A DNA stretch of 64,000 nt from Klebsiella aerogenes (GTDB lineage: Bacteria; Pseudomonadota; Gammaproteobacteria; Enterobacterales; Enterobacteriaceae): positions 4,214,422-4,278,421 of the forward strand of contig CP119076.1 of NCBI GenBank assembly GCA_029027985.1, given 5' to 3'. Position 1 is the first letter of the stretch; each line of letters starts with the position of its first letter. The position numbers were made by a program, and so were the translations under genes. The notes under the pieces are model-generated. The model saw nothing but the letters and a program-made list of their open reading frames with translations, did no database searches and had not been told where the DNA came from. Below are positions 51,116 through 60,104 of the stretch, one piece after another.

Positions 51116-51919
51116 ATGCTCGATAAACAGACCCGCACGCAGATCGCCCAGCGGCTGAATCAGGCCGAAAAGCAGCGTGAACAGATCCGCGCGATCTCGC
51201 TGGATTACCCGTCGATCACCATTGAGGACGCTTACGCCGTCCAGCGTGAGTGGGTCGAAATGAAGATCGCCGAAGGCCGCGTGCTGAAAGGCCACAAGAT
51301 CGGTCTGACATCGAAAGCGATGCAGGCCAGCTCGCAAATCAGCGAACCGGACTACGGCGCGCTGCTCGACGATATGTTCTTCCACGACGGCAGCGACATC
51401 CCGACCGACCGCTTCATCGTGCCGCGCATTGAAGTGGAGCTGGCCTTCGTACTGGCAAAACCGCTGCGCGGGCCGAACTGCACGCTGTTCGATGTTTACA
51501 ACGCCACCGACTATGTCATCCCGGCGCTGGAGCTGATTGACGCCCGCTGCCACAACATCGACCCGGAAACCCAGCGCCCGCGCAAAGTGTTCGACACCAT
51601 CTCCGATAACGCCGCCAACGCCGGGGTGATCCTCGGCGGCCGCCCGATTAAACCGGATGAGCTCGACCTGCGCTGGATCTCCGCCCTGCTGTACCGCAAC
51701 GGGGTGATTGAAGAGACCGGCGTCGCCGCTGGCGTACTTAACCATCCGGCGAACGGCGTGGCCTGGCTGGCCAACAAACTGGCGCCATACGACGTTCAAC
51801 TGGAAGCCGGGCAAATTATCCTCGGCGGCTCTTTCACCCGCCCGGTACCGGCGCGTAAGGGCGATACCTTCCACGTCGATTACGGCAACATGGGCGCGAT
51901 CAGCTGCCGTTTTGTCTGA
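51116..51919 (+). CDS. hpaH: 2-oxo-hept-4-ene-1,7-dioate hydratase
   Basis: The 267-residue protein is of the FAH/hydratase family: [30 protein letters not shown], the metal-binding [13 protein letters not shown], and [40 protein letters not shown]. It adds water to the 2-oxohept-4-ene-dioate to give the HpaI substrate. The upstream CAGGAAA is a fair ribosome site. It restarts the operon after the repeat. Confidence 0.93.
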   Translation: MLDKQTRTQIAQRLNQAEKQREQIRAISLDYPSITIEDAYAVQREWVEMKIAEGRVLKGHKIGLTSKAMQASSQISEPDYGALLDDMFFHDGSDIPTDRFIVPRIEVELAFVLAKPLRGPNCTLFDVYNATDYVIPALELIDARCHNIDPETQRPRKVFDTISDNAANAGVILGGRPIKPDELDLRWISALLYRNGVIEETGVAAGVLNHPANGVAWLANKLAPYDVQLEAGQIILGGSFTRPVPARKGDTFHVDYGNMGAISCRFV

Positions 51920-51929
51920 GGAGAACACG

Positions 51930-52727
51930 ATGAACAACACCTTTAAAGAAGCGCTCAAGGCCGGGCGTCCGCAAATCGGCCTGTGGCTGGGGTTGTGCAG
52001 CAGCTACAGCGCCGAACTGCTGGCCGGCGCCGGGTTCGACTGGTTACTGATCGACGGCGAACATGCGCCGAATAACGTGCAGACGGTGCTAACCCAACTG
52101 CAGGCTATCGCCCCCTACCCCAGCCAGCCGGTGGTCCGCCCGTCGTGGAACGATCCGGTGCAGATTAAACAACTGCTGGACGTCGGCGCGCAGACCCTGC
52201 TGGTGCCGATGGTGCAGAATGCCGACGAAGCCCGGCTGGCGGTAAGAGCCACCCGCTACCCGCCTGCGGGCATCCGCGGCGTCGGCAGCGCCCTGGCCCG
52301 CGCCTCGCGCTGGAATCGCGTCCCGGATTATATCCATCAGGCCAACGACGCCATGTGCGTGCTGGTACAGATTGAGACCCGGGAAGCGCTGAAAAACCTG
52401 CCGCAGATCCTCGATGTCGAAGGCGTGGACGGCGTCTTTATCGGCCCGGCGGATCTCAGCGCCGATATGGGCTTTGGCGGTAATCCGCAGCACCCGGAAG
52501 TGCAGGCCGCCATCGAAAGCGCTATCCAGCAGATCCGCCAGGCTGGCAAAGCGCCGGGGATCCTGATGGCCAATGAGCAGCTCGCTAAGCGTTACCTCGA
52601 ACTGGGCGCGCTGTTCGTCGCGGTCGGCGTCGATACCACCCTGCTGGCCCGCGGCGCGGAAGCGTTAGCCGCCCGCTTTAACCACACAGCCACCACCACA
52701 ACAGATAACAATAAATCCGTCTACTAA
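51930..52727 (+). CDS. hpaI: 4-hydroxy-2-oxoheptane-1,7-dioate aldolase
   Basis: The class II aldolase of the HpcH/HpaI family starts at 51930 ([22 protein letters not shown]) with GAGGAGA upstream; the frame extends further up inside hpaH but is not used. It has 265 residues, with the metal ligands Glu and Asp in [10 protein letters not shown] and [13 protein letters not shown]. It yields pyruvate and succinate semialdehyde, the end products of the pathway. Confidence 0.93.
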   Translation: MNNTFKEALKAGRPQIGLWLGLCSSYSAELLAGAGFDWLLIDGEHAPNNVQTVLTQLQAIAPYPSQPVVRPSWNDPVQIKQLLDVGAQTLLVPMVQNADEARLAVRATRYPPAGIRGVGSALARASRWNRVPDYIHQANDAMCVLVQIETREALKNLPQILDVEGVDGVFIGPADLSADMGFGGNPQHPEVQAAIESAIQQIRQAGKAPGILMANEQLAKRYLELGALFVAVGVDTTLLARGAEALAARFNHTATTTTDNNKSVY

Positions 52728-52748
52728 ACGGATAATGTGGAGCGCACC

Positions 52749-54098
52749 ATGACCCTACAACACAATGATAATAAAGCCTCTGAAGTCGAAAACCGGGTGA
52801 TCAAAAAGCTGTTCCGCCGCCTGATCACGTTCCTGTTTGTTCTCTTTGTATTCTCATTTTTGGACCGCATTAATATCGGTTTCGCCGGTCTGACGATGGG
52901 CAAAGACCTCGGCCTGACCTCCACCATGTTCGGCCTGGCGGCGACGCTGTTCTACGTCACCTACGTGCTGTGCGGGATCCCCAGTAATATCATGCTGGCG
53001 AAGGTCGGCGCGCGCCGTTGGATCGCCGGGATTATGGTAGTCTGGGGGATAGCCTCGACCTGCACCATGTTCGCCACCAGCCCGCATACGCTGTACATCC
53101 TACGGATGCTGGTCGGCATCGCCGAAGCGGGCTTCCTGCCGGGGATCCTCGTCTATCTGACCTGGTGGTTCCCGGCCTACCATCGCGCCCGCGCCAACGC
53201 CCTGTTTATGATCGCCATGCCGGTCACCATGATGCTCGGCTCGATTCTTTCTGGCTATATTCTGGCGCTCGACGGCGTGTGGAATCTGAAGGGCTGGCAG
53301 TGGCTGTTCCTGTTGGAAGGCCTACCGTCAGTGGTGCTCGGCGTCGTCACCTGGTTCTTCCTCCACGACACGCCGGATAAAGCCAGTTGGTTGGATAACG
53401 AGGAGAAGCAGGCGCTGAAGTCAATGATCGATCGCGAACGAGAAAATGCGGCGATTGTCCCGGCGTCGCCGCGCTCGACGCTACGCGAAGTGCTGACGCC
53501 AGCGGTGCTGATGTATACCCTCGCCTACTTCTGCCTGACCAATACCCTCAGCGCCATTAACATCTGGACGCCGCAGATCCTGCAAAGCTTCAACACCGGC
53601 AGCAGCAACATTATGATCGGCCTGCTGGCGGCAATCCCGCAATTCTGTACTATCTTCGGCATGATCTGGTGGAGCCGCCGCTCCGACCGGCGCAAAGAGC
53701 GCAAGATGCACACCATCCTGCCCTACCTGTTCGCCGCCGCGGGCTGGCTGCTGGCCTCGGCAACCCATCACAGCCTGGTCCAGCTGATCGGCATTATTAT
53801 GGCCTCGGTGGGGTCTTTCACCGCGATGGCGATTTTCTGGACCACTCCGGATCGGGTGATCAGCCTGCAATCGCGCGCGGTAGCGCTGGCGGTAATCAAC
53901 GCTATCGGCAACGTCGGCTCTGCCGTCAGCCCGCTATTGATCGGCATTTTACGCGATACCACCGGCAGCTTTAGCTCCGGGTTGTGGTTTGTCGCCGGGT
54001 TGCTGATCGTCGGCGCGCTGGTACTCACCCGCATCCCGATGAGCCAGCGCGATAATGCCGCCGCCGCGCCTGGTTTAGCGGCGCAAAAGGGCCACTAA
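52749..54098 (+). CDS. hpaX: 4-hydroxyphenylacetate permease
   Basis: The 449-residue major facilitator has 12 membrane segments and the anion:cation symporter branch motifs (FLDRINIGFAG, GIAEAGFLPGILVYLTWWFPAYHRARANALFMIAMPV). It imports 4-hydroxyphenylacetate. A GTG at 52737 opens the frame, but GGAG at 52739-52742 is placed for the ATG at 52749. The next gene follows after nine bases. Confidence 0.92.
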   Translation: MTLQHNDNKASEVENRVIKKLFRRLITFLFVLFVFSFLDRINIGFAGLTMGKDLGLTSTMFGLAATLFYVTYVLCGIPSNIMLAKVGARRWIAGIMVVWGIASTCTMFATSPHTLYILRMLVGIAEAGFLPGILVYLTWWFPAYHRARANALFMIAMPVTMMLGSILSGYILALDGVWNLKGWQWLFLLEGLPSVVLGVVTWFFLHDTPDKASWLDNEEKQALKSMIDRERENAAIVPASPRSTLREVLTPAVLMYTLAYFCLTNTLSAINIWTPQILQSFNTGSSNIMIGLLAAIPQFCTIFGMIWWSRRSDRRKERKMHTILPYLFAAAGWLLASATHHSLVQLIGIIMASVGSFTAMAIFWTTPDRVISLQSRAVALAVINAIGNVGSAVSPLLIGILRDTTGSFSSGLWFVAGLLIVGALVLTRIPMSQRDNAAAAPGLAAQKGH

Positions 54099-54107
54099 GG
54101 AGCGAAC

Positions 54108-54998
54108 ATGTGCCAGCATTCAATCGCCAATATCGATATTAATAAAGATTACGACGAGAGTCTGGGCACTGAAGAGGTGCACTATCAGTCGTTTGCCCGC
54201 ATGGCGGCCTTTTTTGGCCGCGATATGCAGGCGCATCGCCATGACCGCTATTTTCAGATGCACTTTCTTGATACCGGGCAGATTGAGCTCCAACTCGATG
54301 ATCATCGCTATTCGGTACAGGCGCCGCTATTTGTATTAACGCCGCCCTCGGTGCCGCACGCGTTCATTACCGAGTCCGATAGCGATGGCCACGTGCTGAC
54401 GGTACATGAGGAGCTCATCTGGCCGCTGCTGGAGGTACTCTATCCCGGCACGCGGGAAACATTCGGCCTGCCGGGGATCTGCCTGTCACTGGCCGATAAA
54501 CCTGACGAACTGGCGGCGCTGGCGCACTACTGGCAGCTTATCAGGCGCGAATCTACCGCCCAATTACCGGGGCGCGAGCATACTCTGGCGTTGCTGGCGC
54601 AGTCGGTATTTACCCTGTTGCTGCGTAATGCGAAGCTCGACGATCACGCCGCCAGCGGCATGCGCGGCGAGCTGAAATTATTCCAGCGCTTTAACCAGAT
54701 GATCGATAGCCACTATCATCAGCACTGGACGGTGCCGGATTACGCCAACGAGCTGCACCTGACCGAATCGCGGCTGACCGATATCTGCCGCCGCTTCGCC
54801 AACCGCCCGCCGAAGCGGCTGATCTTCGACCGCCAGTTACGCGAGGCAAAGCGGCTGCTGCTGTTCTCCGATAGCGCGGTCAATGAGATTGCCTGGCAAC
54901 TGGGGTTTAAAGACCCCGCCTATTTCGCCCGCTTTTTTAATCGCTTAGTGGGATGTTCACCCAGCAGTTACCGGGCGCAGAAAGTACCGGTGTCGTAA
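54108..54998 (+). CDS. hpaA: 4-hydroxyphenylacetate-responsive AraC-family activator
   Basis: The 296-residue protein has an N-terminal cupin sensor (MQAHRHDRYFQMHFLDTGQIEL, APLFVLTPPSVPHAF) and a C-terminal AraC DNA-binding domain (WTVPDYANELHLTESRLTDICRRFANRPPKRLI, VNEIAWQLGFKDPAYFARFFNRLVGCSPSSYR). In E. coli HpaA activates the hpaBC promoter in response to 4-hydroxyphenylacetate. It is cotranscribed with hpaX, with AAGGAG upstream, and lies just before its target operon. Confidence 0.92.
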   Translation: MCQHSIANIDINKDYDESLGTEEVHYQSFARMAAFFGRDMQAHRHDRYFQMHFLDTGQIELQLDDHRYSVQAPLFVLTPPSVPHAFITESDSDGHVLTVHEELIWPLLEVLYPGTRETFGLPGICLSLADKPDELAALAHYWQLIRRESTAQLPGREHTLALLAQSVFTLLLRNAKLDDHAASGMRGELKLFQRFNQMIDSHYHQHWTVPDYANELHLTESRLTDICRRFANRPPKRLIFDRQLREAKRLLLFSDSAVNEIAWQLGFKDPAYFARFFNRLVGCSPSSYRAQKVPVS

Positions 54999-55000
54999 TT

Positions 55001-55070
55001 CCCCGCTGGCGCTACGCTTACCGGGGCGACGCTCCATAGGTCGGGTAAGCGCAGCGCCGCCCGCCGAAAA
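55001..55070. repeat. REP-type palindromic repeat between hpaA and hpaB
   Basis: CCCCG (55001-55005) and CGGGG (55022-55026) enclose GGCGCTACGCTTA. A second, inverted unit (GGGTAAGCGCAGCGCC) follows at about 55043-55058. The core GCGCTACGCT is the same as in the pair behind btsT (59801-59868), so they belong to one repeat family. It may also end hpaA transcription. Confidence 0.65.
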
Positions 55071-55076
55071 GCAGCA

Positions 55077-55111
55077 CAGATCACAAAACCCAAACCCACC
55101 TGAAAAGTACC
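55077..55111 (+). promoter_or_regulatory. Control elements of hpaBC shared with hpaG1
   Basis: CAGATCACAAAAC (55077-55089) and CACCTGAAAAGTACC (55097-55111) recur exactly in the hpaR-hpaG1 region (46759-46771 and 46670-46684). The 15-mer lies about 115 bases before hpaB and is a candidate HpaA site. An AT-rich stretch (55160-55205) follows, suitable for the promoter and IHF. Confidence 0.5.
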
Positions 55112-55224
55112 CGCCGTTGTCGCAAACGTCCCTTCACGAAAAGCGCAATAACCGCTTCAATTGAACAACAAAAACAAAACATATATTTAACATTATTATT
55201 CCGATAAATACTGAAGAGGCCCCT

Positions 55225-56787
55225 ATGAAACCTGAAGATTTCCGCGCCGATGCGAAACGCCCGTTAACTGGCGAAGAGTATTTAAAAAGCCTGCAGGATG
55301 GCCGCGAAATTTATATCTACGGCGAGCGCGTGAAGGATGTCACCACTCACCCGGCCTTCCGTAATGCCGCGGCCTCTGTCGCTCAGTTGTACGATGCGCT
55401 GCACAAACCGGACATGCAGGATTCTCTGTGCTGGGGTACCGACACCGGCAGCGGCGGCTACACCCACAAATTCTTCCGCGTGGCGAAAAGCGCCGACGAC
55501 CTGCGCCAACAGCGCGACGCCATCGCCGAATGGTCGCGTTTAAGCTACGGCTGGATGGGACGCACCCCGGACTATAAAGCCGCCTTCGGCTGCGCGCTGG
55601 GCGCTAACCCGGCGTTCTACGGCCAGTTCGAGCAGAACGCCCGCAACTGGTACACCCGTATTCAGGAAACCGGCCTGTACTTTAACCACGCTATCGTCAA
55701 CCCGCCGATCGACCGCCACAAACCGGCCGATGAAGTGAAAGACGTCTACATCAAGCTGGAAAAAGAGACCGACGCCGGGATCATCGTCAGCGGCGCGAAA
55801 GTGGTCGCCACCAACTCAGCGCTGACCCACTACAACATGATCGGCTTCGGCTCGGCGCAGGTGATGGGCGAGAACCCGGACTTCGCGCTGATGTTTGTCG
55901 CGCCGATGGATGCCGAAGGCGTCAAACTGATCTCCCGCGCCTCATATGAAATGGTCGCTGGCGCGACCGGCTCCCCGTACGACTATCCGCTCTCCAGCCG
56001 CTTCGACGAGAACGATGCGATTCTGGTGATGGATAAAGTGCTGATCCCGTGGGAAAACGTGCTAATTTATCGCGACTTCGACCGCTGCCGCCGCTGGACT
56101 ATGGAAGGCGGTTTCGCCCGCATGTATCCGCTGCAGGCCTGCGTGCGTCTGGCGGTGAAACTGGACTTTATCACCGCCCTGCTGAAGCGTTCTCTGGAAT
56201 GTACCGGCACCCTCGAATTCCGCGGCGTGCAGGCCGACCTCGGCGAAGTGGTCGCGTGGCGCAATATGTTCTGGGCGCTGAGCGATTCCATGTGTTCGGA
56301 AGCGACGCCATGGGTCAACGGCGCATGGTTGCCGGATCACGCCGCGCTGCAAACCTATCGCGTGATGGCGCCGATGGCCTACGCCAAGATTAAGAATATC
56401 ATCGAGCGCAACGTCACCAGCGGCCTGATTTATCTGCCGTCCAGCGCCCGCGATTTGAACAACCCGCAAATCGACCAGTATCTGGCGAAGTACGTGCGCG
56501 GCTCCAACGGCATGGATCACGTTGAACGCATCAAGATCCTGAAACTGATGTGGGATGCGATCGGCAGCGAATTCGGCGGCCGTCACGAGCTGTATGAAAT
56601 CAACTATTCCGGTAGCCAGGATGAGATTCGCCTGCAGTGCCTGCGCCAGGCACAGAGCTCCGGCAATATGGACAAGATGATGGCGATGGTCGACCGCTGC
56701 CTGTCCGAGTACGACCAGCACGGATGGACGGTGCCGCATCTGCACAATAACTCTGATATCAATATGTTGGATAAGCTGCTGAAGTAA
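55225..56787 (+). CDS. hpaB: 4-hydroxyphenylacetate 3-monooxygenase, oxygenase component
   Basis: The 520-residue FADH2-dependent hydroxylase converts 4-hydroxyphenylacetate to 3,4-dihydroxyphenylacetate. It matches E. coli HpaB through its full length: MKPEDFRADAKRPLTGEEYLKSLQDGREIYIYGERVKDV, FDRCRRWTMEGGFARMYPLQACVRLAVKLDF and GGRHELYEINYSGSQDEIRLQ. It uses reduced flavin supplied by HpaC, encoded 19 bases downstream. GAAGAGG is the ribosome site. Confidence 0.95.
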   Translation: MKPEDFRADAKRPLTGEEYLKSLQDGREIYIYGERVKDVTTHPAFRNAAASVAQLYDALHKPDMQDSLCWGTDTGSGGYTHKFFRVAKSADDLRQQRDAIAEWSRLSYGWMGRTPDYKAAFGCALGANPAFYGQFEQNARNWYTRIQETGLYFNHAIVNPPIDRHKPADEVKDVYIKLEKETDAGIIVSGAKVVATNSALTHYNMIGFGSAQVMGENPDFALMFVAPMDAEGVKLISRASYEMVAGATGSPYDYPLSSRFDENDAILVMDKVLIPWENVLIYRDFDRCRRWTMEGGFARMYPLQACVRLAVKLDFITALLKRSLECTGTLEFRGVQADLGEVVAWRNMFWALSDSMCSEATPWVNGAWLPDHAALQTYRVMAPMAYAKIKNIIERNVTSGLIYLPSSARDLNNPQIDQYLAKYVRGSNGMDHVERIKILKLMWDAIGSEFGGRHELYEINYSGSQDEIRLQCLRQAQSSGNMDKMMAMVDRCLSEYDQHGWTVPHLHNNSDINMLDKLLK

Positions 56788-56806
56788 TTCACAGCGGGAG
56801 GTCATA

Positions 56807-57319
56807 ATGCAATTAGATGAACAACGCCTGCGTTTTCGCGATGCCATGGCCAGCCTGTCGGCCGCGGTGAACGTTGTCACCACCGAAGGCGAAGCTGGCC
56901 GCTGCGGCATTACCGCGACTGCAGTCTGCTCCGTCACGGATACGCCGCCGTCGGTGATGGTTTGTATCAACGCCAACAGCGCGATGAACCCGGTATTTCA
57001 GGGGAACGGCAAGTTGTGCATCAACGTGCTGAACCACGAACAGGAAGTCATGGCCCGTCATTTCGCCGGGATGACCGGGATGACGATGGAAGAGCGCTTC
57101 GCTCTCAGCTGCTGGCAGCAAGGCGCGCTGGGACAACCGGTGCTGAAAGGCTCGCTGGCCAGTCTTGAGGGGGAAATTAGCCAGGTGCAAACCATCGGCA
57201 GCCATCTGGTGTATCTGGTGGAGATCAGGAACATTACCCTGAGCCAGCAAGGGCACGGCCTGATTTACTTTAAACGCCGTTTCCACCCGGTGATGATGGA
57301 AATGGAAGTCGCCGTGTAA
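56807..57319 (+). CDS. hpaC: 4-hydroxyphenylacetate 3-monooxygenase, flavin reductase component
   Basis: The 170-residue NADH:flavin oxidoreductase of the HpaC family has FRDAMASLSAAVNVVTTEGEAGRCGITATAVCSVTDTPPSVMVC at the N-terminus and INVLNHEQEVMARHFAG in the middle. It produces FADH2 or FMNH2 for HpaB. GGGAGG precedes the ATG. It is the last hpa gene and is followed by a hairpin. Confidence 0.94.
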   Translation: MQLDEQRLRFRDAMASLSAAVNVVTTEGEAGRCGITATAVCSVTDTPPSVMVCINANSAMNPVFQGNGKLCINVLNHEQEVMARHFAGMTGMTMEERFALSCWQQGALGQPVLKGSLASLEGEISQVQTIGSHLVYLVEIRNITLSQQGHGLIYFKRRFHPVMMEMEVAV

Positions 57320-57330
57320 TGACCTCTTCT

Positions 57331-57357
57331 GCTCCTCTCCGTATCGCGGGGAGGAGC
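57331..57357 (+). terminator. Hairpin after hpaC
   Basis: GCTCCTC (57331-57337) pairs with GAGGAGC (57351-57357), extended inward by TCC/GGG-type pairs. There is no T-run after it, so it may act as an RNA-stabilising stem or with Rho. Confidence 0.5.
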
Positions 57358-57415
57358 AGCGCCCTCCCGGCCCGATATCACCAGTATCCCTACGTTTTTA
57401 CTCTCAAAAATATCT

Positions 57416-57431
57416 TGTGATCTCAATCACA
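57416..57431. promoter_or_regulatory. CRP site upstream of btsT
   Basis: TGTGA-TCTCAA-TCACA is a perfect match to the CRP consensus. It lies about 30-75 bases upstream of the BtsR-type repeats in the 324-base hpaC-btsT interval; yjiY/btsT is known to depend on cAMP-CRP in E. coli. Confidence 0.8.
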
Positions 57432-57459
57432 TATTTATCTTCTGCTCACTTCATGGCCA

Positions 57460-57507
57460 ACCGCTTACCCCAGCTAGCGACCGCTTAACCCCGCATACAA
57501 CCACTCA
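57460..57507 (+). promoter_or_regulatory. Three BtsR-type direct repeats upstream of btsT
   Basis: ACCGCTTA (57460-57467), ACCGCTTA (57480-57487) and ACCACTCA (57500-57507) repeat every 20 bases. All fit the BtsR (YehT) motif ACC(G/A)CT(C/T)A as I remember it, for which two copies about 13 bases apart are described. Apart from the hairpin and CRP site, the rest of 57320-57643 shows only the AT-rich promoter stretch and leader. Confidence 0.75.
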
Positions 57508-57643
57508 CTGATTTACCCAACTTTACGCGCGCGACATTCTGGCAAGATCGGATGCAGCCTAGCTAATCAATACCTCTACCAACCCAAACACAAAACCCAA
57601 CGGCTTCGGCCAATGATTAATCTAATTAACGCCAGGTTTTACT

Positions 57644-59794
57644 ATGGATACCAAAAAACTATTCAAGCACATCCCTTGGGTGATTCTTGGAATCATCGGA
57701 GCATTTTGCCTCTCAGTCGTCGCACTGCGCCGCGGTGAGCACGTTAGTGCGCTGTGGATCGTCGTCGCGTCGGTTTCCGTGTACCTCGTCGCCTACCGTT
57801 ATTACAGCCTGTATATCGCGCAGAAGGTGATGAAGCTTGACCCGACGCGCGCGACGCCGGCGGTCATTAATAACGATGGCCTGAACTACGTGCCGACCAA
57901 CCGCTACGTGCTGTTTGGCCACCACTTCGCCGCCATCGCCGGGGCTGGTCCGCTGGTCGGCCCGGTACTGGCCGCCCAAATGGGTTACCTGCCGGGTACC
58001 CTGTGGCTGCTGGCCGGCGTGGTGCTGGCAGGGGCGGTACAGGACTTTATGGTGCTGTTTATCTCTTCGCGTCGTAACGGCGCCTCGCTGGGCGAGATGA
58101 TCAAACAGGAAATGGGGCCGGTTCCGGGGTCTATCGCCCTGTTCGGCTGTTTCCTGATTATGATCATCATCCTCGCGGTGCTGGCGTTGATCGTGGTGAA
58201 AGCGCTGGCGGAGAGCCCGTGGGGCGTCTTTACCGTCTGCTCGACCGTGCCGATCGCGCTGTTCATGGGTATCTACATGCGCTTCCTGCGCCCTGGCCGC
58301 GTGGGCGAGGTCTCGGTTATCGGTATCGTGCTGTTGGTGGCCTCTATCTGGTTCGGCGGCATCATTGCCCACGATCCGTACTGGGGCCCGGCGCTGACCT
58401 TTAAAGACACCACCATCACCTTTACCCTGATTGGCTACGCGTTCATCTCCGCGCTGCTGCCGGTATGGCTGATTCTGGCGCCGCGCGACTATCTGGCAAC
58501 CTTCCTGAAAATCGGCGTGATCGTCGGTCTGGCGCTGGGGATCGTTATCCTCAACCCGGACCTAAAAATGCCGGCAGTGACCCAGTACATTGATGGTACC
58601 GGCCCGCTGTGGAAAGGCGCGCTGTTCCCGTTCCTGTTTATTACCATCGCCTGTGGCGCGGTCTCTGGCTTCCACGCGCTGATCGCCTCCGGCACCACGC
58701 CGAAACTGCTGGCTAACGAAACTGACGCCCGCTTTATCGGCTACGGCGCGATGCTGATGGAATCTTTTGTTGCGGTAATGGCACTGGTCGCCGCCTCGAT
58801 TATCGAACCAGGCCTCTACTTCGCGATGAATACCCCGCCAGCAGGCCTGGGTATCACCATGCCGAACCTGCATGAAATGGGCGGTGAAAACGCGGCAATG
58901 ATCGCCGCGCAGCTGAAGGATGTAACGGCTCACGCAGCGGCAACCGTCAGTTCCTGGGGCTTTGTGATTTCACCTGAGCAGATCCTGCAGACGGCGAAAG
59001 ATATCGGCGAACCTTCGGTACTGAACCGCGCGGGCGGCGCGCCGACGCTGGCTGTCGGTATCGCCCACGTGTTCCACAAAATCATCCCGATGGCGGATAT
59101 GGGCTTCTGGTATCACTTCGGTATCCTGTTTGAAGCGCTGTTTATCCTTACCGCGCTGGATGCCGGTACGCGCGCAGGCCGCTTTATGCTGCAGGATTTA
59201 CTGGGCAACTTCGTACCGTTCCTGAAGAAAACCGACTCGCTGATCGCGGGGGTTATCGGTACTGCGGGCTGCGTCGGTCTGTGGGGCTACCTGCTGTATC
59301 AGGGCGTGGTCGATCCGCTGGGCGGCGTGAAGAGCCTGTGGCCGCTGTTCGGTATCTCTAACCAGATGCTGGCCGCGGTAGCGCTGGTGCTCGGCACCGT
59401 GGTGCTGGTCAAAATGCAGCGCACTAAGTATATCTGGGTCACCGTTATCCCGGCTGCGTGGCTGCTGCTGTGCACCACCTGGGCGCTGGGCCTGAAACTG
59501 TTTAGCACCAACCCGCAGATGGAAGGCTTCTTCTTTATGGCTCAGCAGTATAAAGAGAAGATTGCCGCTGGCGGCGAGCTGACCGCGCAACAAGTTGCCA
59601 ACATGAACCACATCGTGGTCAACAACTACACTAACGCCGGCCTGAGCATTCTGTTCCTGGTAGTGGTGTACAGCATCATCTTCTACGGCATCAAAACCTG
59701 GCTTAATGTCCGCAACAATAAAGTGCGCACCGACAAAGAGACCCCGTACGTGCCGGTACCGGAAGGCGGCGTGAAGACCTCGTCACATCATTAA
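57644..59794 (+). CDS. btsT: Pyruvate:proton symporter BtsT (CstA family)
   Basis: The 716-residue membrane protein has 18 or so hydrophobic segments and the CstA family blocks: VPTNRYVLFGHHFAAIAGAGPLVGPVLAAQMGYLPG, GAVQDFMVLFISSRRNGASLGEM, SGTTPKLLANETDARFIGYGAMLMES and TALDAGTRAGRFMLQDLLGN. The length equals E. coli BtsT (formerly YjiY), a high-affinity pyruvate transporter induced by the BtsS/BtsR two-component system. yjiX and yjiA follow, as in E. coli. CAGG precedes the ATG. Confidence 0.95.
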   Translation: MDTKKLFKHIPWVILGIIGAFCLSVVALRRGEHVSALWIVVASVSVYLVAYRYYSLYIAQKVMKLDPTRATPAVINNDGLNYVPTNRYVLFGHHFAAIAGAGPLVGPVLAAQMGYLPGTLWLLAGVVLAGAVQDFMVLFISSRRNGASLGEMIKQEMGPVPGSIALFGCFLIMIIILAVLALIVVKALAESPWGVFTVCSTVPIALFMGIYMRFLRPGRVGEVSVIGIVLLVASIWFGGIIAHDPYWGPALTFKDTTITFTLIGYAFISALLPVWLILAPRDYLATFLKIGVIVGLALGIVILNPDLKMPAVTQYIDGTGPLWKGALFPFLFITIACGAVSGFHALIASGTTPKLLANETDARFIGYGAMLMESFVAVMALVAASIIEPGLYFAMNTPPAGLGITMPNLHEMGGENAAMIAAQLKDVTAHAAATVSSWGFVISPEQILQTAKDIGEPSVLNRAGGAPTLAVGIAHVFHKIIPMADMGFWYHFGILFEALFILTALDAGTRAGRFMLQDLLGNFVPFLKKTDSLIAGVIGTAGCVGLWGYLLYQGVVDPLGGVKSLWPLFGISNQMLAAVALVLGTVVLVKMQRTKYIWVTVIPAAWLLLCTTWALGLKLFSTNPQMEGFFFMAQQYKEKIAAGGELTAQQVANMNHIVVNNYTNAGLSILFLVVVYSIIFYGIKTWLNVRNNKVRTDKETPYVPVPEGGVKTSSHH

Positions 59795-59800
59795 AAAAAT

Positions 59801-59877
59801 GGCGGGTGGCGCTACGCTAACCCGCCCTACAAGGTTCTGTAGGCCCGGTAAGCGTAGCGCCACCGGGCTTTTTCTTA
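59801..59877 (+). repeat. Inverted REP pair and terminator between btsT and yjiX
   Basis: GGCGGGT/ACCCGCC (59801-59807, 59820-59826) and GCCCGGT/ACCGGGC (59843-59849, 59862-59868) are two palindromic units. Their loops GGCGCTACGCT and AGCGTAGCGCC are exact reverse complements of each other. The second stem is followed by TTTTTCTT and should terminate or attenuate transcription before yjiX. Confidence 0.8.
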
Positions 59878-59889
59878 TCAGGATGCGTT

Positions 59890-60093
59890 ATGTTTGGTAA
59901 CTTAGGCGAAGCAAAAAAATATCTCGGCCAGGCGGCGAAGATGCTGATTGGCATTCCGGATTACGACAACTACGTCACGCATATGCAAACCAACCATCCG
60001 GATCAGCCGTACATGACTTATGAAGAATTCTTCCGCGAACGCCAGCAGGCCCGCTACGGCGGCGATGGCAAAGGCGGCGTACGCTGCTGTTAA
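59890..60093 (+). CDS. yjiX: YbdD/YjiX family small protein
   Basis: This 67-residue cytoplasmic protein of the DUF466 family reads [32 protein letters not shown], then [19 protein letters not shown], ending GGVRCC. It is always encoded next to CstA-type transporters (cstA-ybdD, btsT-yjiX) and is thought to support their activity. It lies between btsT and yjiA, 11 bases from the latter. Confidence 0.92.
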   Translation: MFGNLGEAKKYLGQAAKMLIGIPDYDNYVTHMQTNHPDQPYMTYEEFFRERQQARYGGDGKGGVRCC

Positions 60094-60104
60094 TGGAGGC
60101 AATA

